Position numbers and translations under genes: made by a program
NCBI GenBank assembly: GCA_945878555.1
Contig: CAMDWI010000009.1
Coordinates: forward strand, 1-64,000
Reading direction: 5' to 3'
Length of the DNA stretch: 64,000 bases
DNA from: Klebsiella pneumoniae
GTDB lineage: Bacteria; Pseudomonadota; Gammaproteobacteria; Eutrophobiales; Eutrophobiaceae
The notes under the pieces: generated by a model
Databases searched by the model: none
Seen by the model: only the letters and a program-made list of their open reading frames with translations
Told to the model about the DNA's origin: nothing
Shown here: piece after piece, positions 1 through 8,251 of the stretch
How positions within the stretch are numbered: position 1 is the stretch's first letter
How the letters are laid out: each line of letters begins with the position of its first letter

Positions 1-603
1 CGGTACGACATCGTTCATCATGATATCTTCAAAACGGCGGTCATCCACCGGGACGGTTTCGTGCGAGTCCTCACGCACATGACCATGCCCCGGGAAATGT
101 TTACCGACGGCGGCCATCCCTGCCGACTTCATGCCTTTTATCGATGCCCTTGCCAGTGTGCTCAAGGCATCAACATTACGATGAAAGGCCCTATCACCTA
201 TCACCTTGCTCCGACCGGTGTCCACATCCAGCACCGGGGCAAAACTGAAGTCCACCCCGACCGCCAACAGTTCCTGGGCGAGCAACCATCCGGTCCGGTT
301 CGCGTATTCAAGCGCCACTTTCGGATCATCATCATATAAGCGGCCAAACAGGCCCGCAGCGGGTAACCGGGTAAAGCCGTCCCTGAAACGCTGGACACGA
401 CCGCCTTCATGGTCAACTGCGATCAGCAATGGTGTAGGTCTGGCCTGACGTATCCTGGATGTCAGCTCCACCACCTGGGCCGGGTCTGTATAGTTCCTTG
501 AAAACAGGATGACACCACCGACCAGTGGATGACGCAACAGATCAATCTCGTCCTGTTGTATTTCAGGACCACGTAAATCCAGCATGACAGGACCCAGACT
601 CAA
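1..603 (-). CDS. nagZ: Beta-N-acetylhexosaminidase NagZ, 3' end beyond window
   Basis: Cytoplasmic family 3 glycoside hydrolase that removes N-acetylglucosamine from anhydro-muropeptides during peptidoglycan recycling. Only the first 201 codons are present; the rest lies beyond position 1. Family motifs are visible: VDHEGGRVQR near residue 65 and KHFPGHG near residue 170, followed by the DSH loop that carries the catalytic histidine in NagZ. I place the start at a TTG (603-601), preceded by GAGGTGAG five bases upstream; this gives an N-terminus MSLGPVMLD that lines up with E. coli NagZ (MGPVMLD). The next ATG at 585 would drop that conserved GPV. Identity is sure; the TTG start is an inference. 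Confidence 0.93.
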   Translation of the reverse strand, partial: MSLGPVMLDLRGPEIQQDEIDLLRHPLVGGVILFSRNYTDPAQVVELTSRIRQARPTPLLIAVDHEGGRVQRFRDGFTRLPAAGLFGRLYDDDPKVALEYANRTGWLLAQELLAVGVDFSFAPVLDVDTGRSKVIGDRAFHRNVDALSTLARASIKGMKSAGMAAVGKHFPGHGHVREDSHETVPVDDRRFEDIMMNDVVP

Positions 604-740
604 GAACTCACCTCACGGAATATTGACTGAATGAACGCCTGCACTTCAGCGTGTAATTGCAACAATGGTATTCATAGTCACCGGTTGGATCAATGCTGAA
701 TTCAGACAGGCTAGCGCCTGTAGTTCGCTTGATGGTGGGC

Positions 741-1433
741 TTAACGACCGGGGATATTGTCTGGATTACGATTCATCCGGGGCGGCGGAACCGGCTGACC
801 GTCCCGCCGTTGCCGTAGCTCACGACCGGTCTGGACCTCAATGCGCTGCCTCCCTGCCTGTTCAATCAGCGTACTGCGTTCCTCGGGTGACATGGACTGC
901 CAGCGTTGGGACAATTCCTGCCGCTTGTCAGGCGTAAGGCTGTGCATGTATTCACGCAGTGCCTCACGGTCCTCGGCAGATATCCGGTTCGGGCCCTGCC
1001 TGAAGGAAAGTTTTTGCTCCGGCGTCATCGTTTCCCATCTTTCACGCAATGCAGTCCGAACCTCCGGCGACAGAGTGTTAAACCATTCCTGACGCCGCTT
1101 CAGGTGTTGCTGCTCCAGTGCAGACAGATTATTAAACTGCTCAAACCGCCGGCGTATGACCTGTTTTCTGTCACGCCTGAATTCTCTCCATCTATCAAAC
1201 TGACGTTGTGCATGCTGGCGATTTTCAGGGGACATACTGCTCCAGCGTTCCGCCGCCCTCTGCAAGGCGACCTGTCGCTCAGGAGGTAATTCGCTCCACC
1301 TCTGCTGATATGGTTTCAATATCTCCTGCTGTTCCGGCGCCAGACTGTCCCAGGACCCCGTCTGCTGGGCCCCGACTACTGGTGATAACAGGAAAACCAA
1401 CAACAACAAAATGCCAGGCAGTCTATTCAGCAT
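741..1433 (-). CDS. Exported DUF3106-type protein
   Basis: A 230-residue protein with a signal peptide (hydrophobic stretch at residues 5-19, likely cleavage after VVGA). The mature part is built of imperfect repeats of the type W-x-x-L/M-x-P-E-x-R, rich in Arg, Gln and Glu, which is the DUF3106 pattern. Function is unknown. The start is the ATG at 1433, with GAAGGTG upstream, and it overlaps the end of the preceding gene by 11 bases, so the genes are probably translationally coupled. It is the last of four co-oriented genes that begin with an ECF sigma factor. The C-terminus ends in P-R-M-N-R-N-P, a tail that recurs in the separate exported protein at 2833-3414. Confidence 0.75.
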   Translation of the reverse strand: MLNRLPGILLLLVFLLSPVVGAQQTGSWDSLAPEQQEILKPYQQRWSELPPERQVALQRAAERWSSMSPENRQHAQRQFDRWREFRRDRKQVIRRRFEQFNNLSALEQQHLKRRQEWFNTLSPEVRTALRERWETMTPEQKLSFRQGPNRISAEDREALREYMHSLTPDKRQELSQRWQSMSPEERSTLIEQAGRQRIEVQTGRELRQRRDGQPVPPPRMNRNPDNIPGR

Positions 1434-1677
1434 TTTCAGCACCTTCATTCTGGGTATCTGTATTTTCATTCTCTTCAAACAGTTGTTCAAACGAATCATC
1501 TTCAAACTGCTCAGGCCCGGCCCACTCGCCCGAATCCGTCTCCCACTCGGACAAAAATTCCAGAAACTCGGCCGAGGGATACGTCTCTGCGGTATCACCT
1601 GTGAGTGTCTGGGCATGATTGGGTAGAGGTAACAGACTCATCATTATCAATAGCAGTCCATTAAGAGGGGATTTCAT
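1423..1677 (-). CDS. Small acidic exported protein
   Basis: An 84-residue protein that I do not recognise as a family. It has a signal peptide (residues 1-22, likely cut after NHA) and a strongly acidic mature part rich in Glu, Asp and Trp/Phe. The ATG at 1677 lies inside the 3' end of the DUF3619-like gene (stop at 1661), so it overlaps upstream by 17 bases and downstream by 11. Its place between a sigma-factor/membrane-protein pair and a DUF3106 gene suggests that it belongs to the same extracytoplasmic output. Its E-F-L-E-F-L-S-E-W segment loosely echoes the C-terminus of the upstream protein. Confidence 0.55.
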   Translation of the reverse strand: MKSPLNGLLLIMMSLLPLPNHAQTLTGDTAETYPSAEFLEFLSEWETDSGEWAGPEQFEDDSFEQLFEENENTDTQNEGAENAE

Positions 1678-1996
1678 GCTGTTCAAGCCATTCATAGAAC
1701 TCGAGATTTTCATAAAGATCCAGTTCTGAAATAATTTCGATTTCATCTACGAATGATTTTTCTTCTACACTGGTTTGCGGTACCAGACTGTATACCAGTA
1801 TGGCCAGACAGGCTGAAGCCAGAGCGCCTGCTGGCAACCAGTAGCCGCGTCCCGCACCCGGGATTCGTTTCTGCTCCAGGGCACTGTAACGTGCACGTGT
1901 AATCCTGGACAAGGTCTCCCCGTCAAGCGCGGTGACACTCTGATCAAACCTGGCCCGGATCTTTTCTGCCAATACGTCTGTTTGTTCCTCGTTCAT
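1661..1996 (-). CDS. DUF3619-like single-pass membrane protein, possible anti-sigma factor
   Basis: A 111-residue protein with a soluble charged N-terminus (about 1-50), one transmembrane segment near residues 55-73, and an acidic C-terminal tail ending in L-E-F-Y-E-W-L-E-Q. That layout and the aromatic/acidic tail fit DUF3619 proteins. The start ATG overlaps the stop of the sigma-factor gene by four bases (ATGA). A one-pass membrane protein coupled to an ECF sigma gene is the usual arrangement for an anti-sigma factor. No zinc-binding anti-sigma motif (HxxxCxxC) is present, so that role is inferred from position only. Confidence 0.65.
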   Translation of the reverse strand: MNEEQTDVLAEKIRARFDQSVTALDGETLSRITRARYSALEQKRIPGAGRGYWLPAGALASACLAILVYSLVPQTSVEEKSFVDEIEIISELDLYENLEFYEWLEQHEIPS

Positions 1997-2475
1997 ATCA
2001 TGTACTCATCCAGTTTATCCCGCAATACGGCAAGTGCCCTGAAGTAATGGGTCTTGACACTGCCTTCAGAACATTTCATCACACTCGCTGTCTCGGCCAC
2101 ATCCATGCCCTCCAGTGCCCTGAGCATGAACGCCTGCTGCTGGCGTCGTGGCAACTGGCGGACGGCCTCATCCAGTTGTTTCATTGTCATCGCCATCTCC
2201 AGCTCCTTGTCAGGCCGACTGCCTGATTCATCCTCCTGCATCTGCAACGGATCCGGCTCATCATCGTCATCATCTTTTCGACCGAACCAGACCCGGAACC
2301 GGTTCCGGACCGCGTTCCGCCGATAATGATCCGTTATCCTGCTTTGCAGGATGGTCTGGAACAAGGCACCCCATTCCTTCGGATCACGCCCTGCGTAATT
2401 CTGCACCAGCTTGAACATCGCGTCCTGCAGGATGTCCATTGCATCATCCCGATTACCGGTCGCCATTTCAGCCAT
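1993..2475 (-). CDS. ECF-type RNA polymerase sigma factor
   Basis: Sigma-70 family factor with region 2 (D-A-M-D-I-L-Q-D-A-M-F-K-L-V and a basic R-I-T-D-H-Y-R-R stretch) and a region 4 helix-turn-helix (C-S-E-G-S-V-K-T-H-Y-F-R-A) joined by an acidic linker with five consecutive Asp. It directs RNA polymerase to a small regulon, probably including its own operon. From the first in-frame ATG (2475) it has 160 residues, but the reading frame stays open to 2566 and encodes family-like sequence upstream (L-E-Q-F-L-A-G-I-E-R-R-A-F-R). The true start is therefore probably earlier; an in-frame CTG at 2535 has AAGGGG seven bases upstream. A sequencing error near 2540 is an alternative. Confidence 0.85.
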   Translation of the reverse strand: MAEMATGNRDDAMDILQDAMFKLVQNYAGRDPKEWGALFQTILQSRITDHYRRNAVRNRFRVWFGRKDDDDDEPDPLQMQEDESGSRPDKELEMAMTMKQLDEAVRQLPRRQQQAFMLRALEGMDVAETASVMKCSEGSVKTHYFRALAVLRDKLDEYMI

Positions 2476-2773
2476 ACGAAAGGCCCGCCTCTCAATCCCT
2501 GCGAGAAACTGTTCAAGCTCCTTATGACCGCCCAGAGTGCATCCCCTTATAATATATTTATCGTTTCATCATTGGCCCGACACCGGGGCCTATCATGAAC
2601 ACCTGCTTCCCTGACTACATTTTAGTAACTTGCACCTGGATTTCCACAAGGTTTAAAACGTATCAGTGGGTACCGGGTTGACATTCCGGCGTCCGACTGC
2701 GGTAAATTACGGTAATCTACTGTTTTATATATCCTTTCCGGATCCATTTTCCGTATTTGCATAGACTGCTTGT

Positions 2774-2816
2774 GGCAGTAGTAGTCAACCCGGACCGGGC
2801 CGGATTGACTACTGCC
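2774..2816. terminator. GC-rich imperfect inverted repeat, possible terminator
   Basis: The arms GGCAGTAG(TAG)TCAA..CCGG and CCGGATTGACTACTGCC can form a long stem with a 3-base bulge and a short GC loop. It lies 17 bases downstream of the exported repeat-protein gene. No T-tract follows on the minus strand, so it is either a Rho-assisted terminator or an mRNA 3' stabiliser. The rest of 2536-2832 contains no convincing gene; it should hold the promoter of the sigma-factor operon. Confidence 0.5.
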
Positions 2817-2832
2817 GAACCGATATTTTTGA

Positions 2833-3414
2833 TTAACCGCCAGGCGTGCGGTTCATACGGGGTCGACGACGTTCACCACCACCCTCTTCGCGGAAACGTC
2901 GCATCTCAGCGGCCGCTTCCGGATATCTGGATTTAAACTCCTGTCTGCGCGCATCCATCTCGGCACGGCGCTGTTCCTGTCCGGCCCGTTCCTGCTCACG
3001 CCAGGCTTTCATCTCGGCCGCCGCTTCCGGATATTTGGTCTCAAACTGCTGCTTGCGGGCCTGCCTCTGCTCACGATCCTGCTTGCGCATGGCCTCGTCC
3101 TCTGCACGCCATCCTTTCAGTTCTGCGGCAGCCTCGGGATATTTGGCTTCAAATTCAGAACGGCGTTGTTCCATTTCGGCACGGCGCTCCTGCATACGGG
3201 CGGCGGCCTCAGGATTGTTCTTTGCAAATTCCGCCATACGTGCCTCGCGTTCCGCCTTGCGGTCTTCCATGCCCATCTGGTCATCATTGTCCTGTACAAA
3301 CAGGCCGTCCAGCCGGTCTGCCTGTTCGTCCTGGGCAATAACCATTGTTGCCGGAACCAGACTGGCGACCAGACTGCAAAGAATCGCGGTTTTTGTCAGT
3401 ATTTGTCTACTCAT
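2833..3414 (-). CDS. Exported charged repeat protein (PEAAA repeats)
   Basis: A 193-residue exported protein of unknown function. The signal peptide covers residues 1-27 (cleavage after VIA). The mature part has four copies of F-x-x-K/R-Y/N-P-E-A-A-A-E/R at about residues 63, 88, 124 and 160, the central ones spaced 36 residues apart and separated by very charged Arg/Glu/Gln helix that is probably coiled coil. The start at 3414 has GGAGG seven bases upstream, an excellent ribosome site. The gene stands alone between an L,D-transpeptidase and the sigma operon. Its C-terminus (R-R-P-R-M-N-R-T-P-G-G) shares PRMNRxP with the DUF3106 protein at 741-1433. Confidence 0.75.
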   Translation of the reverse strand: MSRQILTKTAILCSLVASLVPATMVIAQDEQADRLDGLFVQDNDDQMGMEDRKAEREARMAEFAKNNPEAAARMQERRAEMEQRRSEFEAKYPEAAAELKGWRAEDEAMRKQDREQRQARKQQFETKYPEAAAEMKAWREQERAGQEQRRAEMDARRQEFKSRYPEAAAEMRRFREEGGGERRRPRMNRTPGG

Positions 3415-3530
3415 GGTGCTGTCCTCCATAGAACAGGTTAATTTCGGTTTACAGCATACAAAAACGGCGCAGGACGTAATCGGTTTACATAGGCCATGAA
3501 AAGATGGCCCGGTGCCAGCTGAATAACCGT

Positions 3531-4025
3531 TCACGAATCGTGTATATTGACCGTGGTCCCGACCGGAACTGTAAGATACAAACGGAGCACATCCGCGTTG
3601 CGCATACGTATACAACCATGCGAACCCGGGGCGCCCATCTGCACATCGTCCGGTGAGCCATGTATGTAAATCATGCGCTCGTATGTGTCTACATCCCCGC
3701 CCCGATTGATACCCTCCTCCAGGCCATCAAGACGCAGTATGCGGGTCAGGATCCAGTCACGTTCAGGATAACAGGCACGCAATTGTGGTGTATAGAGTTC
3801 ACCGGTCGGTTTTCTGCCTACCAGCACGGTATCGACGGGACACTCGTCCCCGAATTTTTCCACTATCCGGTGCTGTCCACGCGGTGTGCATTCACTGTTC
3901 ATTTTTTCGCCCGCACCGTTACGTGCGGTAGATACGGGATATACCGCCAGCAGTTGACCATCCTTGCTCAGGCGCAGGATCTGCTGCTGGAGGTAGATAT
4001 CAATCTGGAATCGGGGAGCCCTCAT
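3531..4025 (-). CDS. L,D-transpeptidase (YkuD fold) without signal peptide
   Basis: A 164-residue protein made almost entirely of an L,D-transpeptidase catalytic domain, with the signature HGSPDDVQMGAPGSHGCIRM containing the catalytic Cys and paired His. Such enzymes cross-link peptidoglycan stem peptides or attach proteins to them. No signal peptide or membrane segment is visible: the N-terminus (M-R-A-P-R-F-Q-I-D-I-Y) enters the domain directly, and the TTG at 4031 adds only two residues. The gene lies nine bases after rlmD on the same strand. Short ErfK/YbiS-like proteins of this kind are common in gammaproteobacteria; how this one would reach the periplasm is unclear. Confidence 0.85.
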   Translation of the reverse strand: MRAPRFQIDIYLQQQILRLSKDGQLLAVYPVSTARNGAGEKMNSECTPRGQHRIVEKFGDECPVDTVLVGRKPTGELYTPQLRACYPERDWILTRILRLDGLEEGINRGGDVDTYERMIYIHGSPDDVQMGAPGSHGCIRMRNADVLRLYLTVPVGTTVNIHDS

Positions 4026-4034
4026 CGGCAACGG

Positions 4035-5363
4035 TCAGTTCTTCTCGAATACGGCCAGCGATTCCACATGGGTGGTGTGCGGAAACATGTCCATCACGCC
4101 TGCACTGACGAGTTTAAACCCGTGCAGTTTGACCAGCAAACCTGCATCTCGTGCCAGTGTGGCCGGATTACAGGAGACATAGACCAGCCGGTGGACGTGG
4201 GTGAATTTCATCTGCTCTATCACTTCCTGTGCACCACTGCGCGGTGGATCCAGCAGCACCTTGTCAAAACGTCGATGCAAAAATTCACCCGCTATTGCTG
4301 GCAGGTACAGATCGGCCTTCTGAAATTCTACATTATCAATTGCATTTTTAACGGCATTCAACCGGGCCTTTTCAACCAGCCGGGTCGCCCCTTCCACCCC
4401 GGTCACGAACGCCGCATGGCGAGCCAGCGGTAATGTAAAATTACCCAGCCCGCAAAACAGATCCAGCAAGTGGTCGGTTTTCTCCGGTTGCAGAAGATTG
4501 ATGACCTGTCCGATCATATCGCGGTTAATACGGAAGTTTATCTGGGTAAAGTCCAGCGGTGTAAACTCCATCTGCACACCGTAGTCATCCAGTTTATACA
4601 TCAATCTGTCCACACCGTTTTCCGCCAGCGGCAGGACTGTCTCTGCATGATTGCCCTGTAACAGAATGCCAATGCCATGCTCTGCCTCAAATTGCTGTAA
4701 CAGCGCCCGGTCTGTCGGTGGCAGGTCAACCATGTGGCGTACCACAATCATGGCGCCATCGTCACCAACGGCCACTTCCATCTGCGGGATTTCACTCCTG
4801 ATTTGCAGGCTGTTGACCAGTTCTTTCAGTGCAACCAGTTTTTTACCGATAACCGGGTGCAGGACCTCACAGCTATCGATATCGGCAATATACGGTTTGT
4901 TTTTCTCGCGAAACCCGACGAGTACCTTGCCTTTTTTCTGCACGTATTTGACACCGAGTCGGGCCTTGTGTCGGTAACCCCAGACCTCACCGGTCAGTGG
5001 TGGCAGCGTGTCCACGGGTTCGACGCCGCCAATATGGCGCAACTGCTCAAATAACACCTGTTGCTTATGGGCGATCTGTGCCTGGGGACTCATATGCTGC
5101 AAACTGCAACCACCACAAATCGTAAAGTAACGGCAACCCGGGTCTACCCGGTCGGGAGACGGATTGGTGATCTCAAAGGCGGCGCCTTCGGCAAAACGCG
5201 AACGCTGGCCGGTATAGGTAAACCTGACCGTCTCTCCGGGCAAGGCCTCGTCGATAAAAATAATCTTGCCGTCGATATGGGCGATGCCCCTGCCCTCGTG
5301 AGACAGTGACTCAATCGTGGCCTCACCGGGTGCGTCAGGCAGTTGTTTGCGGCGTCTGGACAT
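4035..5363 (-). CDS. rlmD: 23S rRNA (uracil-1939 C5)-methyltransferase RlmD
   Basis: A 442-residue class I SAM-dependent RNA methyltransferase of the TrmA/RlmCD family. It has an N-terminal TRAM domain (about 12-68), then the iron-sulfur cysteines C77, C83 and C86 (CRYFTICGGC) with a fourth at D-S-C-E-V-L. The SAM site is DLFCGLGNFTLPLA, followed by the LLDPPRSGA loop and the catalytic-cysteine motif YVSCNPATLARD. The C-terminus (H-T-T-H-V-E-S-L-A-V-F) is the family signature. Length matches E. coli RlmD. Seven bases separate it from the upstream exonuclease gene. Confidence 0.96.
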   Translation of the reverse strand: MSRRRKQLPDAPGEATIESLSHEGRGIAHIDGKIIFIDEALPGETVRFTYTGQRSRFAEGAAFEITNPSPDRVDPGCRYFTICGGCSLQHMSPQAQIAHKQQVLFEQLRHIGGVEPVDTLPPLTGEVWGYRHKARLGVKYVQKKGKVLVGFREKNKPYIADIDSCEVLHPVIGKKLVALKELVNSLQIRSEIPQMEVAVGDDGAMIVVRHMVDLPPTDRALLQQFEAEHGIGILLQGNHAETVLPLAENGVDRLMYKLDDYGVQMEFTPLDFTQINFRINRDMIGQVINLLQPEKTDHLLDLFCGLGNFTLPLARHAAFVTGVEGATRLVEKARLNAVKNAIDNVEFQKADLYLPAIAGEFLHRRFDKVLLDPPRSGAQEVIEQMKFTHVHRLVYVSCNPATLARDAGLLVKLHGFKLVSAGVMDMFPHTTHVESLAVFEKN

Positions 5364-5369
5364 CTCCCG

Positions 5370-6167
5370 TTAATTACGCTTGCGCGTAGCACCCGCTGTC
5401 CATTTATCCAGAAACTCGAGCAAATGTGGTCGGGCCTCGTCCTGCAACATCGTGCGTACACGCTCACATTCGTATTCGTATGAATCCGGGTTCAGATGCC
5501 CCCGCATCAGTTCGAAACGCAGGTAGACCAGATATGTATTCAAGACATCGGTTTCACAATAGTTGCGGATAGCGGCAAGATTTCCGGCAGCGTAACTGTC
5601 CCAGACCTTGTCACCACTCATACCCATCTTGCCGGGAAATCCCAGCAGGGTCGCAATCTGGTCCAGCGGGGCCACCGCGCGGCCTTCATAGGCAGCGAGC
5701 ACATCCATCAGGTCTGTGTGTCTGTCGTGATAGCGGCTGATATAGTTATTCCACTTGTAACTCTGGTCATTTGCACCGGTCTCCCAGTAACGCGGTGCCT
5801 GCACACCATGTAACAAGGCGCGATAATGCATGACCGGCAGATCAAAACCCCGTCCGTTCCAGGACACCAGACGCGGGCTGTATTTTTCTATACCTTCATA
5901 AAACCGCTGCAACAGGTCCGCTTCATCAGCCTCGACTGTACCCAGTGACCAGACATTCAATTTGTCACGTGTACTCAAGAGAACCGAGATGGCAACAACC
6001 CGGTGCAGGTGCAGTCGTAAAAAGTCAGATGCGCCGTCTGTCTCCTGGCGTCTGCGGGAAAACATCACTTCAGCCACTTCCTTGTCTGACAGGCCATCCA
6101 GATCATACAAACGTTTGCCCGACTCAATGTCCGGGACTGTTTCAATATCAAAAACCAGTATATTCAT
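5370..6167 (-). CDS. PolB-like 3'-5' exonuclease
   Basis: A 265-residue DnaQ-fold (DEDDy) protein of the group annotated as predicted 3'-5' exonuclease related to the PolB proofreading domain. Exo I is FDIETVPD at residues 5-12, Exo II is in the S-W-N-G-R-G-F-D-L-P segment, and Exo III lies in the late Y-C-E-T-D-V-L-N-T-Y stretch. It should act on single-stranded nucleic acid in the cytoplasm; the physiological substrate is not known. It sits between cysM and rlmD on the same strand with tight spacing, suggesting co-transcription. Confidence 0.88.
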   Translation of the reverse strand: MNILVFDIETVPDIESGKRLYDLDGLSDKEVAEVMFSRRRQETDGASDFLRLHLHRVVAISVLLSTRDKLNVWSLGTVEADEADLLQRFYEGIEKYSPRLVSWNGRGFDLPVMHYRALLHGVQAPRYWETGANDQSYKWNNYISRYHDRHTDLMDVLAAYEGRAVAPLDQIATLLGFPGKMGMSGDKVWDSYAAGNLAAIRNYCETDVLNTYLVYLRFELMRGHLNPDSYEYECERVRTMLQDEARPHLLEFLDKWTAGATRKRN

Positions 6168-6178
6168 AACGTTGAATT

Positions 6179-7069
6179 CTAGGCCGGAAACACATTGGTG
6201 GAGAGATAGCGATCACCGCGATCGCAGATAATTGCAACGATAACAGCGTTTTCCAGCTCCGCCGATAATCTCAACGCGGCATGGACGGAACCGCCCGAGG
6301 AAACGCCGGCAAAGATCCCCTCTTCAGCCGCCAGTCGGCGGGTAGTCTCTTCTGCCTGTTCAGCCGTCACATCCATAATCCGGTCGACCCGCTGTTTCTC
6401 GAATATTCTCGGCAGGTAAGCCTCGGGCCAGCGCCGGATCCCCGGGATACTGCTCTCTCCCTCAGGCTGTACACCAATAATCCGGATGGCAGGATTTTGC
6501 TCTTTCAGATACCGCGACACACCCATGATCGTCCCGGTCGTACCCATCGCACTGACAAAATGGGTGACCTTGCCCCCGGTATCACGCCAGATCTCGGGGC
6601 CCGTACCTTCATAATGTGCACGCGGGTTGTCCGGATTGGCAAACTGGTTAAGTACCTTGCCCTTGCCCTGCAATTGCATCTGTTCGGAAAGATCTCGCGC
6701 TCCTTCCATACCCTCCTTCCGGCTGACCAGAATGATATCGGCACCAAATGCCTTCATTGTCGCCCGGCGTTCGATACTCATATGTTCCGGCATAATCAGC
6801 ACCATACGATAGCCCTTTACAGCGGCTGCCATCGCCAGTGCTATTCCGGTATTACCGCTGGTAGCTTCAATTAATGTATCGCCTGGCTTTATATCGCCCC
6901 GCAGCTCGGCATATTTGATCATGCTCATCGCTGGACGATCCTTGACCGAACCGGCGGGATTATCGCCTTCCAGCTTGCCCAGAATAGTATTGCTGGTCTT
7001 GCCGGGTATACGCTGCAGGCGAACCAACGGGGTGTTGCCGATTATCGTTTCGATTGTTGGATAATTCAT
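6179..7069 (-). CDS. cysM: Cysteine synthase B
   Basis: A 296-residue PLP enzyme that makes cysteine from O-acetylserine and sulfide (or thiosulfate for CysM). The PLP lysine is K43 in GDNPAGSVKDRPA, the substrate loop is EATSGNTGIALAM, and the phosphate-binding glycine loop is M-G-T-T-G-T. The P-A-G-S-V-K-D-R context and the short length favour CysM over CysK. It lies 16 bases downstream of rimI in a run of minus-strand genes. Confidence 0.93.
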   Translation of the reverse strand: MNYPTIETIIGNTPLVRLQRIPGKTSNTILGKLEGDNPAGSVKDRPAMSMIKYAELRGDIKPGDTLIEATSGNTGIALAMAAAVKGYRMVLIMPEHMSIERRATMKAFGADIILVSRKEGMEGARDLSEQMQLQGKGKVLNQFANPDNPRAHYEGTGPEIWRDTGGKVTHFVSAMGTTGTIMGVSRYLKEQNPAIRIIGVQPEGESSIPGIRRWPEAYLPRIFEKQRVDRIMDVTAEQAEETTRRLAAEEGIFAGVSSGGSVHAALRLSAELENAVIVAIICDRGDRYLSTNVFPA

Positions 7070-7085
7070 ATCAGTACAACCTGGT

Positions 7086-7562
7086 TCAAGTCTGGATCAG
7101 TGTTTTGGCCATGATAATGGCATCTTCACGGCCCGTTCTGGCCGGGTAATAATTCCTGCGCATTCCTACTTCATTAAATCCCGCCGTATCATAAAGGTGT
7201 CTGGCAACCGTATTCGACGGGCGCACCTCCAGAAATGCCACATCTGCCTTGTGACTGGCGGCAACATCCAAAAGATATTCCAGTAGTCTGCGCCCGTAAC
7301 CGGCGCCTTGTGAGTTACGGCGCACACTCAGGTTCAGGATGTGACACTCGCCGGCCGCCACAGACATGACACCATACCCCTCAATCTGTCCGTTTGCATC
7401 TGCCAGAACCCAGCAACAATATCCCACCTGCAAACAGTCCGTGAATATGGTGGCACTCCAGGGAAACTCATACACATCCCTCTCTATCAGCAGGATCCGG
7501 GCGAGATCATCTTCCACCATCGGTCGCAGGTCAGGTGCACGGTTTTTCACAACGGCACTCAC
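7086..7562 (-). CDS. rimI: Ribosomal protein bS18 alanine N-acetyltransferase
   Basis: A 158-residue GNAT acetyltransferase. The acetyl-CoA loop is R-N-S-Q-G-A-G-Y-G-R-R-L-L, and the following L-E-V-R-P-S-N and A-R-H-L-Y-D-T-A-G-F motifs are typical of RimI. It acetylates the N-terminal alanine of ribosomal protein S18. Its ATG overlaps the stop of the upstream glycosylase by four bases. The udg-rimI order is common in gammaproteobacteria, which supports the assignment. Confidence 0.9.
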   Translation of the reverse strand: MSAVVKNRAPDLRPMVEDDLARILLIERDVYEFPWSATIFTDCLQVGYCCWVLADANGQIEGYGVMSVAAGECHILNLSVRRNSQGAGYGRRLLEYLLDVAASHKADVAFLEVRPSNTVARHLYDTAGFNEVGMRRNYYPARTGREDAIIMAKTLIQT

Positions 7563-8251
7563 TTGATGAGTTCCTGGTACAATTTGACTGCGGCCTGCAA
7601 ATCATCCCAGCTCTTGCGTTTCTCGCGTGGCGAACGGAGCAGGTAGGCCGGGTGGTAGGTAACAACAACCGGAATATTCAGCGCGGCATACTCATAACGC
7701 TGGCCCCGCATTTTACCGATGGGTGTATCGATTTGCAGCAGATTCTGTGCTGCGATACGACCAACCGCGAGAATGATCTTTGGCCGGACCAGCAGGATCT
7801 GTCTGCGCAGATAATCTCCGCAGGCAGCGACCTCCTCCGCGACCGGGTCACGATTTTCCGGTGGTCGGCATTTCAGGATATTGGCTATAAACACCTGTTT
7901 GCGGTCCAGTCCGATCGCCTGCAGCATCGAGCCGAGCAACTTTCCGGCACGACCGACAAACGGCTCTCCCTGCCGATCTTCCTCGGCACCGGGTGCTTCA
8001 CCAATGATCATCCAGTCCGCCGTTTCACTGCCGGTACCAAAGACCGTCTGTGTCCTGCCCTGATGCAACTGGCATTTACGGCAAACCGAGACCTGTTCAC
8101 GTAGCACCGCCCATTCATCATTCGCCGCAGGGATATCTGCAAGGTCCGGCGCACGGTAGCTGTCAGCTACCGTGGCGGGTGCATCACGCGATACCCAGAC
8201 ATCAATACCCAGTAACTGTAAATATTCCTGTTGTCGGACTGACAGACTCAT
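7559..8251 (-). CDS. Uracil-DNA glycosylase, iron-sulfur type (family 4/5)
   Basis: A 230-residue uracil-DNA glycosylase that removes uracil from DNA. Motif A is [20 protein letters not shown], and the active-site histidine motif is [10 protein letters not shown]. Iron-sulfur cysteines are C-R-K-C near residue 55 and two more in the I-L-K-C-R-P-P...A-A-C-G-D segment. The first 50 residues look like the variable N-terminal extension seen in gammaproteobacterial members. It is coupled by four-base overlaps to leuA upstream and rimI downstream. Confidence 0.93.
   Translation of the reverse strand: MSLSVRQQEYLQLLGIDVWVSRDAPATVADSYRAPDLADIPAANDEWAVLREQVSVCRKCQLHQGRTQTVFGTGSETADWMIIGEAPGAEEDRQGEPFVGRAGKLLGSMLQAIGLDRKQVFIANILKCRPPENRDPVAEEVAACGDYLRRQILLVRPKIILAVGRIAAQNLLQIDTPIGKMRGQRYEYAALNIPVVVTYHPAYLLRSPREKRKSWDDLQAAVKLYQELIK

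Noticed and set aside
1411-1626. 71-codon hydrophobic plus-strand frame
   Set aside because: It overlaps two minus-strand genes with signal peptides and coupled starts; the hydrophobicity is the complement of Glu/Asp codons.
2846-3499. 217-codon open frame on the plus strand over the repeat protein
   Set aside because: It is the antisense of the PEAAA repeats; the minus strand has a signal peptide and a strong ribosome site.
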